From positions 1-64,000 of the forward strand of contig UPXV01000007.1 in assembly GCA_900538465.1 (NCBI GenBank): 64,000 nucleotides of DNA, written 5' to 3'. Origin of the DNA: an uncultured Erysipelotrichaceae bacterium (GTDB lineage Bacteria; Bacillota_I; Bacilli_A; Erysipelotrichales; Coprobacillaceae). Below are positions 1 to 7,855 of the stretch, one piece after another; the stretch's first letter is position 1; every line of letters starts with the position of its first letter. The translations under genes were made by a program, and so were the position numbers. The notes beneath the pieces are model-generated. The model did not search any database. It saw nothing but the letters and a program-made list of their open reading frames with translations, and was not told the DNA's origin.

Positions 1-2
1 AT

Positions 3-26
3 ACCACATAATCGTTATTATGTGGT
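3..26. repeat. Perfect inverted repeat upstream of the matrix locus
   Basis: Two perfect 10-base arms (ACCACATAAT and its complement) flank a 4-base loop. No T-run follows, so it is not an ordinary intrinsic terminator. It ends 58 bases before the start of the SnoaL-LytTR gene, so it could be an operator, a 5' hairpin or the tail of an upstream gene outside the window. Confidence 0.5.
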
Positions 27-84
27 GAAATCAATAAAACGCTTTATATAAGGTGGAAAATTTAAAAACGGGAGTTAAAAAGGG

Positions 85-924
85 ATGAAAAAAGAATTAA
101 TTGACAAATGTATGCAACTAACGAGCGAAACAATGGAACGTTATTTTCATGGAGATGTCAAGTTTGTTGCAGATCATCTACATAAAAATTGTTTATGGAT
201 AGGAGCTAGGGCAGATGAGTTATATCAAGGTAAAACTGAAATAACGAGTATATTAAATAAAGATCAGCCTCATTTACCTGATATTTCCTTGACAGCACAA
301 CATTATTTTTGTGCTGCCCATGACACACATAGTTGTACTATTGCAGGAAGTTATATTGGTGTTACAAATCCTGATACAGGAGAGATATTTCGTCAAATGC
401 AAAGATTAAGCTTTGTATGGAAAGAAGAACGAGGAGAATTGTTGATTATTCATATGCATGTATCTAATCCATTAGATATTCTTGAGGAAGGAGAAAATTT
501 TCCCCATGCTGTTGGACGATATACAAAAGAATATCTTGATATGTTAATTTCAAGACATGTTGAAAAGAATGATGTTATTACGGTCAAAGATCAAAAGAAT
601 ATACATCATGTTATTAATATAAGTAGTATTCTTTATTGTGAATCATTTGATAGAAATACAATTATTCACACAGAAAATGGAGATGTTTTTGGACGTATAC
701 AATTACAGGAAATAGAACAGATTTTAGTCAGTATGAATCCTGTCATGTTCAAACGTGTACATAAAAGTTTTTTGATTAATAAATATTATACAAATTCAAT
801 TTGTCGTTATGAAGTCAAATTACGAGGTGGATGTCGTGTCCCACTATCTCAGGAACGTTATATAGATATATATGAATGGTTGATGGAAAGAGAAGTCAAT
901 GATGTAAGTGAGGAATCTCAATGA
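85..924 (+). CDS. SnoaL-like sensor domain fused to a LytTR DNA-binding domain
   Basis: Predicted cytoplasmic transcription regulator of 279 residues. Residues 1 to about 130 look like a SnoaL/NTF2-like fold (WIGAR near residue 38, then RLSFVWKEERGELLIIHMHV near 108). Residues about 155-265 match a LytTR domain (ITVKDQKNIHHVINISSILY, then FKRVHKSFLINK). There is no receiver domain, so the N-terminal domain probably senses a ligand or partner directly. The last four bases overlap the next gene (ATGA), and the SnoaL-GGDEF-EAL gene follows, so the three are probably co-transcribed. The genes downstream suggest control of the matrix operon, which is inference. The start is supported by GGGAG about 10 bases upstream. 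Confidence 0.85.
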   Translation: MKKELIDKCMQLTSETMERYFHGDVKFVADHLHKNCLWIGARADELYQGKTEITSILNKDQPHLPDISLTAQHYFCAAHDTHSCTIAGSYIGVTNPDTGEIFRQMQRLSFVWKEERGELLIIHMHVSNPLDILEEGENFPHAVGRYTKEYLDMLISRHVEKNDVITVKDQKNIHHVINISSILYCESFDRNTIIHTENGDVFGRIQLQEIEQILVSMNPVMFKRVHKSFLINKYYTNSICRYEVKLRGGCRVPLSQERYIDIYEWLMEREVNDVSEESQ

Positions 925-1118
925 GAGAGAATATGGTTTATACACATGAAGAGTATCGTAGTGCTGGTATTGCTCATTTACAAAAGGAGCATGACGAAAA
1001 TGAATTTTATTATCATAGAAAACTTATTTCAGAAGATACTGCCAATCAGATTGTCAGAGAATATCTTAATCAGAAAAATAGAATGAAGAAAAATGGGAAA
1101 GAGGAAGAGAGTGATTAG
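921..1118 (+). CDS. Small charged protein of unknown function between two SnoaL regulators
   Basis: A 65-residue, highly charged protein with no signal peptide or membrane segment. The start overlaps the stop of the SnoaL-LytTR gene by four bases and its stop lies two bases before the GTG of the SnoaL-GGDEF-EAL gene, so translational coupling on both sides is likely. The N-terminal half is rich in His, Glu and Tyr (YTHEEYRSAGIAHLQKEHDE), and the C-terminal half is basic then acidic. I do not recognise the family. Tight placement between two regulators makes it a real gene and possibly a partner of one of them. Confidence 0.6.
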   Translation: MRENMVYTHEEYRSAGIAHLQKEHDENEFYYHRKLISEDTANQIVREYLNQKNRMKKNGKEEESD

Positions 1119-1120
1119 GT

Positions 1121-2881
1121 GTGGCAGTATCTATTGGGAGTCAATTAGAATTGCTTAGTAAACAATTGGCTGATTTATATTTTGTAAAAAGGGATTATAC
1201 TTCATTAATAGGATTTTTATCAAAAGATATTACATGGATTGGGACAAGGGAAAAAGAAATCTGTGAAAATATTGAAGATGCAAAAAAGCATTTTGCAGAA
1301 GAACAGAAAAACGATAAAGGATATTTCATAATAGAAGATTCTTGGATAAAAGCAAAAGAAGTTGATGATGAAACAGGTATTGTTTTGGCAAATTTTAAAC
1401 TTCGTATGTCTAAGGATTATGAATTGAATATGCAACAAAAAGTTCGCTTTAGCATTATTTGGAAGAAACAAAAAGGTTTGTGGAAAATCATTCATATTCA
1501 TAATTCCTTACCAGATATGTTGATTGATAAAAAAGTTTCTTTCAATGAGGAAATAAACAAAAATGCTTATAATGATATGAATAATCAGCTGGATAAAGTA
1601 AGCAATACAGATAGACTAACAGGTATCCATAATACGACTGGTTTCATTAATGATGTAGAAAAAATATTAGAAATGAATCCCAATAAAAAATATGCCATTA
1701 TAAAACTTGGTATCAGAGATTTTCGTTATATTAATCGTATGTATGGTTACAACTATGGTGATAAGGTCTTAAAAAATATAGCAAAAAATCTATCGAGAAG
1801 TTGTCATAATAATGAAACTTGTGCACGTATAGAAAAAGATATATTTGCTCTTTTTTATGAGTTTAAAAGTAAGGAAGCAATAGAAAAGCGAATGAATAGG
1901 GTACGTCAAAAAATAATAGACAAACGTATCTTAAATAAAATGAAAAGTTCAATCAATTTCGTAACTGGCATCTATATTATAGATAACTATAGAAATGAAG
2001 CGGTTATAGATATGTTGGATAAAGCTCTTTTAGCACAAAAGAGCGTATCAAAAACAAGTATTCTAGAACAATATATTTACTATGATGACTGGATGTCAGA
2101 TCAACAATTCAATTGTAGTCGATTATTAGATGAAATAAAACCAGCTATGGATAATAACGAATTTCAATTATATATCCAACCTCAATATGATATAAGAACC
2201 AATGAATTGGTTGCAGGAGAAGCGCTTTGTCGTTGGATTAAAAAAGAAGAAATCATCCTACCAAATAATTTTATTCCTTTGTTAGAAGAAAATGGTATTA
2301 TTCTTTCATTTGATTTCTACATGCTGGAACAGCTATGCAAATTTATGAGAAAGTGGATAGATGCAGATTTGAATGTTGTTCCTATATCTATCAATCAATC
2401 ACGATTGCATATTGGACAGAAAAATTATATTGAAGATTTTTGCGCTATGGTAGACAAGTATAATATTCCACATCATCTTATCATATTTGAACTTACAGAA
2501 TCAGCATTCGTAGAAAAACAAGATGAAATGCTGAAATTAACATCTCAATTACATCAACTGGAATTTCAATTGGCAATAGATGATTTTGGAACAGGTTTTG
2601 CATCATTAAATCTGTTAAGTGTTGTTTTGGCGGATATATTAAAGATTGATAAGAGCCTATTGGATGATGTAAAAAACAATCAAAGATCAAGATCTATCAT
2701 ACAAAAGATAATAGAACTTGCTCATGATATTGATATGAAGGTTGTCTGTGAAGGCATTGAAACACAACCACAATTCACTTATCTCAATGAAATTGGATGT
2801 GATATTGGACAAGGATATCTATTAAGCAGACCAATCAGTTCTAAAGAATTTGAAGAAAAAATACTAAGTCTATATGCATGA
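1121..2881 (+). CDS. SnoaL-like domain, degenerate GGDEF, EAL c-di-GMP phosphodiesterase
   Basis: A 586-residue cytoplasmic signalling protein. Residues 1 to about 130 are a SnoaL-like domain paralogous to that of the LytTR protein at 85 (WIGTRE near 38, RFSIIWKKQKGLWKIIHIHN near 108). Residues about 160-320 are GGDEF-like, but the signature site reads ARIEKDIFALF, so cyclase activity is unlikely. Residues about 340-580 are an EAL domain that keeps the expected catalytic pattern: GEALCRW, SINQS, ELTES, IDDFGTG, KIDKS, CEGIE and QGYLLSRP. It should therefore hydrolyse c-di-GMP. The start is GTG, two bases after the preceding stop, with GAGGAAGAGA upstream. It probably sets local c-di-GMP for the matrix genes that follow (inference). 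Confidence 0.88.
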   Translation: MAVSIGSQLELLSKQLADLYFVKRDYTSLIGFLSKDITWIGTREKEICENIEDAKKHFAEEQKNDKGYFIIEDSWIKAKEVDDETGIVLANFKLRMSKDYELNMQQKVRFSIIWKKQKGLWKIIHIHNSLPDMLIDKKVSFNEEINKNAYNDMNNQLDKVSNTDRLTGIHNTTGFINDVEKILEMNPNKKYAIIKLGIRDFRYINRMYGYNYGDKVLKNIAKNLSRSCHNNETCARIEKDIFALFYEFKSKEAIEKRMNRVRQKIIDKRILNKMKSSINFVTGIYIIDNYRNEAVIDMLDKALLAQKSVSKTSILEQYIYYDDWMSDQQFNCSRLLDEIKPAMDNNEFQLYIQPQYDIRTNELVAGEALCRWIKKEEIILPNNFIPLLEENGIILSFDFYMLEQLCKFMRKWIDADLNVVPISINQSRLHIGQKNYIEDFCAMVDKYNIPHHLIIFELTESAFVEKQDEMLKLTSQLHQLEFQLAIDDFGTGFASLNLLSVVLADILKIDKSLLDDVKNNQRSRSIIQKIIELAHDIDMKVVCEGIETQPQFTYLNEIGCDIGQGYLLSRPISSKEFEEKILSLYA

Positions 2882-2923
2882 AAAAATAAACAAAAGACTT
2901 ATTAAACATTAAGAGGGAGAATT

Positions 2924-3559
2924 ATGAAGAATAAGAAACTAAGCCTAGTGTTGAAAAAAATCATCAATATATTGCTGTGTATCATACTGATACCAGTCAT
3001 TATCATTAATGTTATGTTAATCATCAATGGTTTTACTAACAAAACTGATATGCCAGATGTCTTTGGATATAAACCAATGATTGTTCTATCAGGTTCTATG
3101 TCCCCTACATTTGAAGCAGGTGATATGATACTCATCAAGAATGTAAAAGATCCATCAGCTTTACAAAAAGGCGATATTACATGCTATTTAATTAGTGGGA
3201 AGGCAACAACTCATAGGATTATCCAAGTTGCGCAAAAAGATGGACAAACCGCCTATGTCACTAAAGGAGATTTCAACAACGTTGAAGATAGATTGGCAGT
3301 GATGCCAAATCAGATACAAGGAACATATACAGGTATCAGGATACCACATTTAGGAGATTTCCTTATGTTTGTGCAAACAACACAAGGCATTTTGATGTTT
3401 ATAGGAGTGCCATTTATTCTATATGTTTTATATGATGTATTCAAACGTAGAAAAGATGCAAGTAAAAAGACAGCTCAATTGGAAGCAGAACTTGCTAAAT
3501 TGAAAGCAGAAAAAGAAATAAAAACAGAAACACCAAAAGAAGATGTAGATCACTCTTAG
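2924..3559 (+). CDS. SipW-like (ER-type) signal peptidase I, first copy
   Basis: Membrane-bound Ser/His signal peptidase of the archaeal/eukaryotic type, 211 residues. A membrane anchor spans about residues 13-36. The catalytic Ser is S58 in SGSMSPT and the His is H97 in TTHRII; KGDFNN lies beyond. A second membrane segment spans about 150-170. The C-terminal tail (about 172-205) is a charged, probably coiled-coil stretch (AQLEAELAKLKAEKE) that should face the cytoplasm and is absent from the second copy at 5964. Enzymes of this type process TasA-like matrix proteins in Bacillus, and a TasA-like gene follows directly. AAGAGGGAG precedes the ATG. Confidence 0.92.
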   Translation: MKNKKLSLVLKKIINILLCIILIPVIIINVMLIINGFTNKTDMPDVFGYKPMIVLSGSMSPTFEAGDMILIKNVKDPSALQKGDITCYLISGKATTHRIIQVAQKDGQTAYVTKGDFNNVEDRLAVMPNQIQGTYTGIRIPHLGDFLMFVQTTQGILMFIGVPFILYVLYDVFKRRKDASKKTAQLEAELAKLKAEKEIKTETPKEDVDHS

Positions 3560-3594
3560 GCAGGGCACAGCCAAAAGAATGTTTACATATATAA

Positions 3595-3621
3595 GAAGGA
3601 GTGCCAGCGTGGCATTTCTTC
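3595..3621 (+). promoter_or_regulatory. Hairpin in the leader of the TasA-like gene
   Basis: A 12-base stem (GAAGGAGTGCCA pairing with TGGCATTTCTTC, including G-U pairs) closes on a 3-base loop, 24 bases before the ATG at 3646. No T-run follows, so it is more likely an mRNA-stability or processing element than a terminator. The function is inferred. Confidence 0.45.
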
Positions 3622-3645
3622 CAAGAAAGTTAAGGAGGAAAAAAG

Positions 3646-4278
3646 ATGAAACGCAAGAAAAGCATAATGGGTCGTCTGGCTGTCACAGCTGTAGCACTGA
3701 CTCTTATCTCAACAAGCCTCATGGGATCTACACTGGCAAAATATGCCACTGAAACAACTGGTTCAGCTACTGCTGTAGTAGCAAAATGGGCATTTAAAGC
3801 TGGTAGTAGTGAAGGTGCAGAGCAATTTACTTCTTTTAAATTAGGAGAAACAACGAGTTCGGCAGTTGTTGCGAAAGAAAGAATTGCTCCAGGTATGACC
3901 GGTACAGTACCCATTTATTATGATCTAAGTGGTACGGAAGTAAAAACAAAATTGGTTATTTCAATTAAAGTTGATGATGTTAGTAAACTACCTACTAATT
4001 TCACTTTGAAGTATGGTAGTGGAACAGAAATCAAGAAATCCGATTTAACCGATGATACATATAGAGAGTTATCATCAACTACTTTTGAAGTTGATACGAC
4101 AACTGGTGTTCTTCCAGCAGCCACAGCTAAAGGAAATGGAAATGTAACTTGGGAATGGGGTGCTGGAACTTCTGATGCATCAACAGATGCAACGAATCAA
4201 GCAGATACAACGGATGGTGCAGCAGCTGGAACAGCGAAATTCACTATTAAAGTAGAAGCAGTACAACAAGTAAACTAA
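3646..4278 (+). CDS. TasA/camelysin-like SipW-dependent secreted matrix protein
   Basis: Exported protein of 210 residues with a SipW-type signal region: basic start, hydrophobic stretch about 12-30, then TLAKYATETTGSATAVVAKW, the usual pattern around the cleavage site. The mature part looks like the TasA/CalY beta-sandwich (IAPGMTGTVPIYYDLSG; VTWEWG ... ADTTDGAAAGTAKFTIKVEA). It is probably the fibre subunit and the substrate of the adjacent peptidase. AAGGAGG lies just upstream. A leader hairpin and two downstream hairpins (4290-4352) suggest it is expressed more strongly than the distal genes. The call rests on the signal pattern and context. Confidence 0.85.
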   Translation: MKRKKSIMGRLAVTAVALTLISTSLMGSTLAKYATETTGSATAVVAKWAFKAGSSEGAEQFTSFKLGETTSSAVVAKERIAPGMTGTVPIYYDLSGTEVKTKLVISIKVDDVSKLPTNFTLKYGSGTEIKKSDLTDDTYRELSSTTFEVDTTTGVLPAATAKGNGNVTWEWGAGTSDASTDATNQADTTDGAAAGTAKFTIKVEAVQQVN

Positions 4279-4289
4279 TAATATGAGTC

Positions 4290-4352
4290 GAGCATGATTA
4301 GTGCCAGCCATGCTCCCCTTATCAAAGCATACAAGTTCTTTTTGTATGTTTT
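4290..4352 (+). terminator. Two hairpins after the TasA-like gene; probable attenuator
   Basis: The first stem is GAGCATG (4290-4296) with CATGCTC (4309-4315). The second is CATACAA (4328-4334) with TTGTATG (4342-4348), followed by only four T. This is weak for full termination. Partial read-through would raise TasA-like mRNA relative to downstream genes. Confidence 0.5.
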
Positions 4353-4392
4353 GACAAGAGAATAAGTGGCAATATAAATGAAGGAGATAACA

Positions 4393-5967
4393 ATGATGGA
4401 TGATAAAGAATTAAAAAAGGAACTCACACCACCAGAAGAAAAGAAAAAAAATAAGAGAAAGTATTTGATACTACTCTTGCTTTTTGCTTTTCTTACAACT
4501 ATTAGTGTAAGTTTCATACTTCAACACAACACAGAAGATCCTATTGTCATAGACAATATTCCAATTGAACCTGCTAAAGCAAGAACAATTCATGTTTCTG
4601 GACGAGTGCTCTATGAGGATGATACTCCCTATAAAAAAGGGGATGTACATTTACATAGTGAAGTCAGAAAAACAAAAACAGATGAAACAGGATGGTTCTT
4701 ATTTGAAAATGTCAGTGCCGAGAAACATACGTTGAAAGTTGTTGATAAAAATGAAAAAGTTGTTGCAGAAGCTGTGATTAATGTAAATCAGATAGAGAAA
4801 AAGGAAATGATTGATATTGAAAAGAAAAGTAAAGGAAATTATGTCATTAATGTACCTTACGTTATTCGTTATTTAGAACTTTCACTGCTGGTGTCTGATG
4901 ATAAATTAATTATTGTTGAAGAAAAAACATATGCTATCTGTGATGAAGGGAAGATACATACAACAACTGGTATAATTACAACAGAAGATGGAGCAACTGT
5001 ACTAGAAAGTGGAACTGTTCTTACAGAAGGTAATATGATTATTCATCATCCACTTGCGATTGATAGTGAGAATAAAATTCATCATATAGATGAAAACGGA
5101 AAGACTTTACCTGATGGAACAAATGTCGATAGTAATGGAAATATTACACTTCCAAATGGAACAGTAATAAATAGTAATGATAAAACGGTTACACCTCCTC
5201 ATCATTCAGATAATACAAATGATGGAAATAAATCTAATACCGTTGAACAAACAATACCTAATGATACCCCATCACATATAGATCCTGATGGTAATGTAAA
5301 GCCGGTTGTACCAGTGAAACCAGAAGATAATAATGATTCGGATAATTCGGATAAACCAGTTAATCCAGATAAACCAGTTGATCCAGATAAACCTGTTGAT
5401 CCAGATAAACCAGTTGACCCAGACAAACCAGTCAATCCTGATGAACCGGATAATCCTGATCCTGAGCCACAGCCAGATCCAGATAAGGGTGAAGGATACA
5501 TCTATCGTAATGCAGATGTAGGTTGGAGTGACCAATGGACAGGAAATTTATCAGTTGATTTATTTGGAAGTGAAAATGCTAAAATCCAACCAGGTTCTTA
5601 TGGACGTTTTCTATTTAGAGTAGAGAATAAACGTCAAAGTGATTTGAAGTTAATCATGCAGATTATGCAATATGATAGTTATGAACTTCCATTACGATTT
5701 AGATTAGGCTCTCTTAAAACAGTAAGTGATAATTTACCTAAAAATCTTAAGTGGCAGACATGGAATAAAGATAATACAATTCAGTTAGTAACTGATAAAG
5801 ATACTATTGGAAGTATGACATCTGGTAATAATTCAATCATCTATTGTATGGAATGGGAATGGCCATATGAAAGTGGCAATGATAAGCAGGATACAAATGC
5901 TGGTATCAAAGCAGGTCAATATGCACTTGATCTTAAAATAAGATTGGAAGATACAAAATCATTATGA
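4393..5967 (+). CDS. Membrane-anchored stalk protein with a C-terminal TasA-like domain
   Basis: A 524-residue surface protein. An N-terminal anchor spans about residues 25-45 of the mature frame. Next is a carboxypeptidase-regulatory/Cna-B-like domain (IHVSGRVLYEDDTPYKKGDV ... GWFLFENVSAEKHTLKV), a linker rich in NG, DG and VD motifs, a Pro-rich stalk with six 18-base KPV[ND]PD repeats, and a C-terminal head (about 365-524) built like the TasA-like protein at 3646 (PGSYGRFLFRVEN; MEWEWPYES; DTNAGIKAGQYALDLKIRLE). I chose 4393 because AAGGAG sits six bases upstream; an ATG at 4378 would place that site inside the gene. Its last four bases overlap the second peptidase gene. It may tether or cap the fibre (inference). 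Confidence 0.8.
   Translation: MMDDKELKKELTPPEEKKKNKRKYLILLLLFAFLTTISVSFILQHNTEDPIVIDNIPIEPAKARTIHVSGRVLYEDDTPYKKGDVHLHSEVRKTKTDETGWFLFENVSAEKHTLKVVDKNEKVVAEAVINVNQIEKKEMIDIEKKSKGNYVINVPYVIRYLELSLLVSDDKLIIVEEKTYAICDEGKIHTTTGIITTEDGATVLESGTVLTEGNMIIHHPLAIDSENKIHHIDENGKTLPDGTNVDSNGNITLPNGTVINSNDKTVTPPHHSDNTNDGNKSNTVEQTIPNDTPSHIDPDGNVKPVVPVKPEDNNDSDNSDKPVNPDKPVDPDKPVDPDKPVDPDKPVNPDEPDNPDPEPQPDPDKGEGYIYRNADVGWSDQWTGNLSVDLFGSENAKIQPGSYGRFLFRVENKRQSDLKLIMQIMQYDSYELPLRFRLGSLKTVSDNLPKNLKWQTWNKDNTIQLVTDKDTIGSMTSGNNSIIYCMEWEWPYESGNDKQDTNAGIKAGQYALDLKIRLEDTKSL
5353..5460 (+). repeat. Six tandem 18-base repeats in the Pro-rich stalk
   Basis: Six consecutive 18-base units start at 5353, 5371, 5389, 5407, 5425 and 5443. 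They encode KPVNPD/KPVDPD, with the last unit diverged to EPDNPD. Unit length is a multiple of three, so copy-number change would lengthen or shorten the stalk without a frameshift. Confidence 0.9.
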
Positions 5968-6455
5968 AGTATTTCAAAAAGATTTTACACATCATTTTAA
6001 ATGGATTATTAGCTATTCTCATATTTGTCATTTTGATATTAGCTATAAGTCAATATGTTCTCCAAAAATTCCCACCAGATATTTTTGGGTATGCACCAGT
6101 GGATGTGTTAACTGGTTCCATGGAGCCAGTCTTTTCTCCAGGAGATATTATTGTCATTAAGAAAAATACAGACTATGAAATAAATGACATTGTGACTTAT
6201 ACATACCAGGATACATTAATCACACATAGAATTATAGGTAAAGTAGCAGCAGGTTATATCACTAAGGGTGATGCAAATAATGTTCCTGATACTGAACTGG
6301 TTAATGATAATCAGATTGTTGGTAAATACCTATTTGCGATACCTTTTATAGGATTGTTGAGAATATGGATAAGATCTCCAATTGTTATTATATTGATTCT
6401 TTTGATTATTGTTGGAATATATTTTTATAGCAGAAGAAAGGAAGAAAGTGAATAG
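5964..6455 (+). CDS. SipW-like (ER-type) signal peptidase I, second copy
   Basis: Membrane peptidase of 163 residues, shorter than the copy at 2924 because it lacks the coiled-coil tail. An anchor spans about residues 10-33, the catalytic Ser is S52 in LTGSMEPVF, the His is H88 in ITHRII, and KGDANN follows. A second membrane helix spans about 133-155. It overlaps the stalk gene by four bases and is followed two bases later by an exported TasA-like gene, so it probably serves the distal substrates (6457, 6986 and perhaps 7856). Two such enzymes in one locus imply different substrate sets, which is inference. Confidence 0.9.
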   Translation: MKYFKKILHIILNGLLAILIFVILILAISQYVLQKFPPDIFGYAPVDVLTGSMEPVFSPGDIIVIKKNTDYEINDIVTYTYQDTLITHRIIGKVAAGYITKGDANNVPDTELVNDNQIVGKYLFAIPFIGLLRIWIRSPIVIILILLIIVGIYFYSRRKEESE

Positions 6456-6456
6456 T

Positions 6457-6972
6457 ATGAAAAAAGAAAATGGAAAAATAAAGAAACTACTTTTATTAGG
6501 TGGTCTAGCAATTCTCCTTACAATTGGGATAGCAACATACGCACGTTATTCATCTTCTGTAACAGGAACAGGGACAGCAAATGTAGCTCTCTATACAAAT
6601 GATGCCACATTTACGATACCTGCAGATAGTATTCCTTCTCAGCCGGGAGAAACAAGCACGATAGATTTTTCAGTCACAAACACAAAAGAAAATAAGACAG
6701 CAGAAGTTGCACAGACATATCAGTTCTATATTGAAACAGCAGGTAATCTCCCTCTCACATTTGCATTATCCAATGATGGAGGAAATAAATGGGAAACGAC
6801 TAATGGAAATCAAACAACAGCATTTCAACCAGCACCAGAATTTGGCTTAAATTCTGAAAAACATAATTGGAAGTTAAGGATGACATGGAATAAAAGTAAA
6901 AATTCAGATAAATATGTAGACGAATTAGATTATGTAAAGATAAAAGTAAAAATGCAACAAAAAATTCAATAA
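6457..6972 (+). CDS. SipW-dependent-type exported protein (TasA-like)
   Basis: Exported protein of 171 residues. The N-terminus has a basic region, a hydrophobic stretch about 10-26 and then ATYARYSSSVTGTGTANVAL, the SipW-substrate pattern seen in the TasA-like protein at 3646. The mature part is beta-rich with a sandwich-like alternation (TSTIDFSVTNTKE; WKLRMTWNKS; YVKIKVKMQQ). I chose ATG 6457, two bases after the peptidase stop with AAAGGAAG upstream; an in-frame ATG at 6409 lies inside the peptidase gene. It is probably a minor fibre subunit. Confidence 0.75.
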   Translation: MKKENGKIKKLLLLGGLAILLTIGIATYARYSSSVTGTGTANVALYTNDATFTIPADSIPSQPGETSTIDFSVTNTKENKTAEVAQTYQFYIETAGNLPLTFALSNDGGNKWETTNGNQTTAFQPAPEFGLNSEKHNWKLRMTWNKSKNSDKYVDELDYVKIKVKMQQKIQ

Positions 6973-6985
6973 GGAGGAGTCAGTC

Positions 6986-7843
6986 ATGAAGAAAAAAAGA
7001 TTAAATGTAAAGAGTCAACAAACACAGAAATTACTCCTCAAAATTTTGGGATGTTTAGTTATCATTGTTGCTTTGCTTGGTGGTTATACATATTCAAGGT
7101 ATGCTAATGATCTTAATTCAGAAAAAATGATGGGAGCACCCGATGATTTTTTCTTTGAAAGTGATTTTTTAACCGTTAATGGAACAAAACATCAATTACA
7201 GAACTGGAATAAAGAAAAGGATTATAACTTTGCAATTGATATTCGTAACTTTCAAGATACTTTACGATCTTCAGCAATGGATATTACATATAGATTAGAA
7301 ATTAGTGATCTTAATTCAAACGTTAAGGCAACTTTGGGAAGCGATCCAATAAATGATTCAAATACAACATTTACTTTAAAGGCAAATACTACAAATACAA
7401 ATCAATTACTAATCACAGTTCCACAAGGAAAAGTACCAATCAATAATACAATTTCAATTAAAGCAATAGCAGAACCTAAAAATGGAGGAAATGGTTTTAA
7501 AAAAGAAATTTCTGCTACTTTTGAATTGGTAGAGAATACATCAACTTTTGATATTCAACTTGAGAATCATTCAGATTATTATGACTTGCTTATTGGTGTT
7601 GCAAAAAGCAATCAGAATATAACGGTGACATGGCCATCTTGGCTGACACCAGATAATACAGTAAATGAACTTCAAAATGCTACCGATACTACAATAACAT
7701 ATACAACAACTACCAATGATTCCAGTGTTAGGCTTCGTTTCTTTGTAACTGGAACAGTCAATAGAGAAGATATTATAACAGTCAGTGATGGTAGTCTTGG
7801 AAATGATCATAATAAATCAATAGCCATCAAGGATGCAAGATAG
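6986..7843 (+). CDS. SipW-dependent-type exported protein with two beta domains
   Basis: Exported protein of 285 residues. A basic stretch of about 17 residues precedes a hydrophobic segment (about 18-34) and GGYTYSRYANDLNSEK, again the SipW-substrate pattern. The mature part has two beta-rich halves: about 55-175, and about 180-285 ending in SDGSLGNDHNKSIAIKD. AAGGAGGAG precedes the ATG and the giant protein follows 12 bases later. It could be an adaptor between the fibre and the giant protein. I do not recognise a named family beyond the signal type. Confidence 0.7.
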   Translation: MKKKRLNVKSQQTQKLLLKILGCLVIIVALLGGYTYSRYANDLNSEKMMGAPDDFFFESDFLTVNGTKHQLQNWNKEKDYNFAIDIRNFQDTLRSSAMDITYRLEISDLNSNVKATLGSDPINDSNTTFTLKANTTNTNQLLITVPQGKVPINNTISIKAIAEPKNGGNGFKKEISATFELVENTSTFDIQLENHSDYYDLLIGVAKSNQNITVTWPSWLTPDNTVNELQNATDTTITYTTTTNDSSVRLRFFVTGTVNREDIITVSDGSLGNDHNKSIAIKDAR

Positions 7844-7855
7844 GAGGAAATAAAA

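Noticed and set aside
5202..5535. Open frames on the minus strand opposite the Pro-rich stalk
   Set aside because: They are produced by the 18-base repeat and have no ribosome site or sensible composition.
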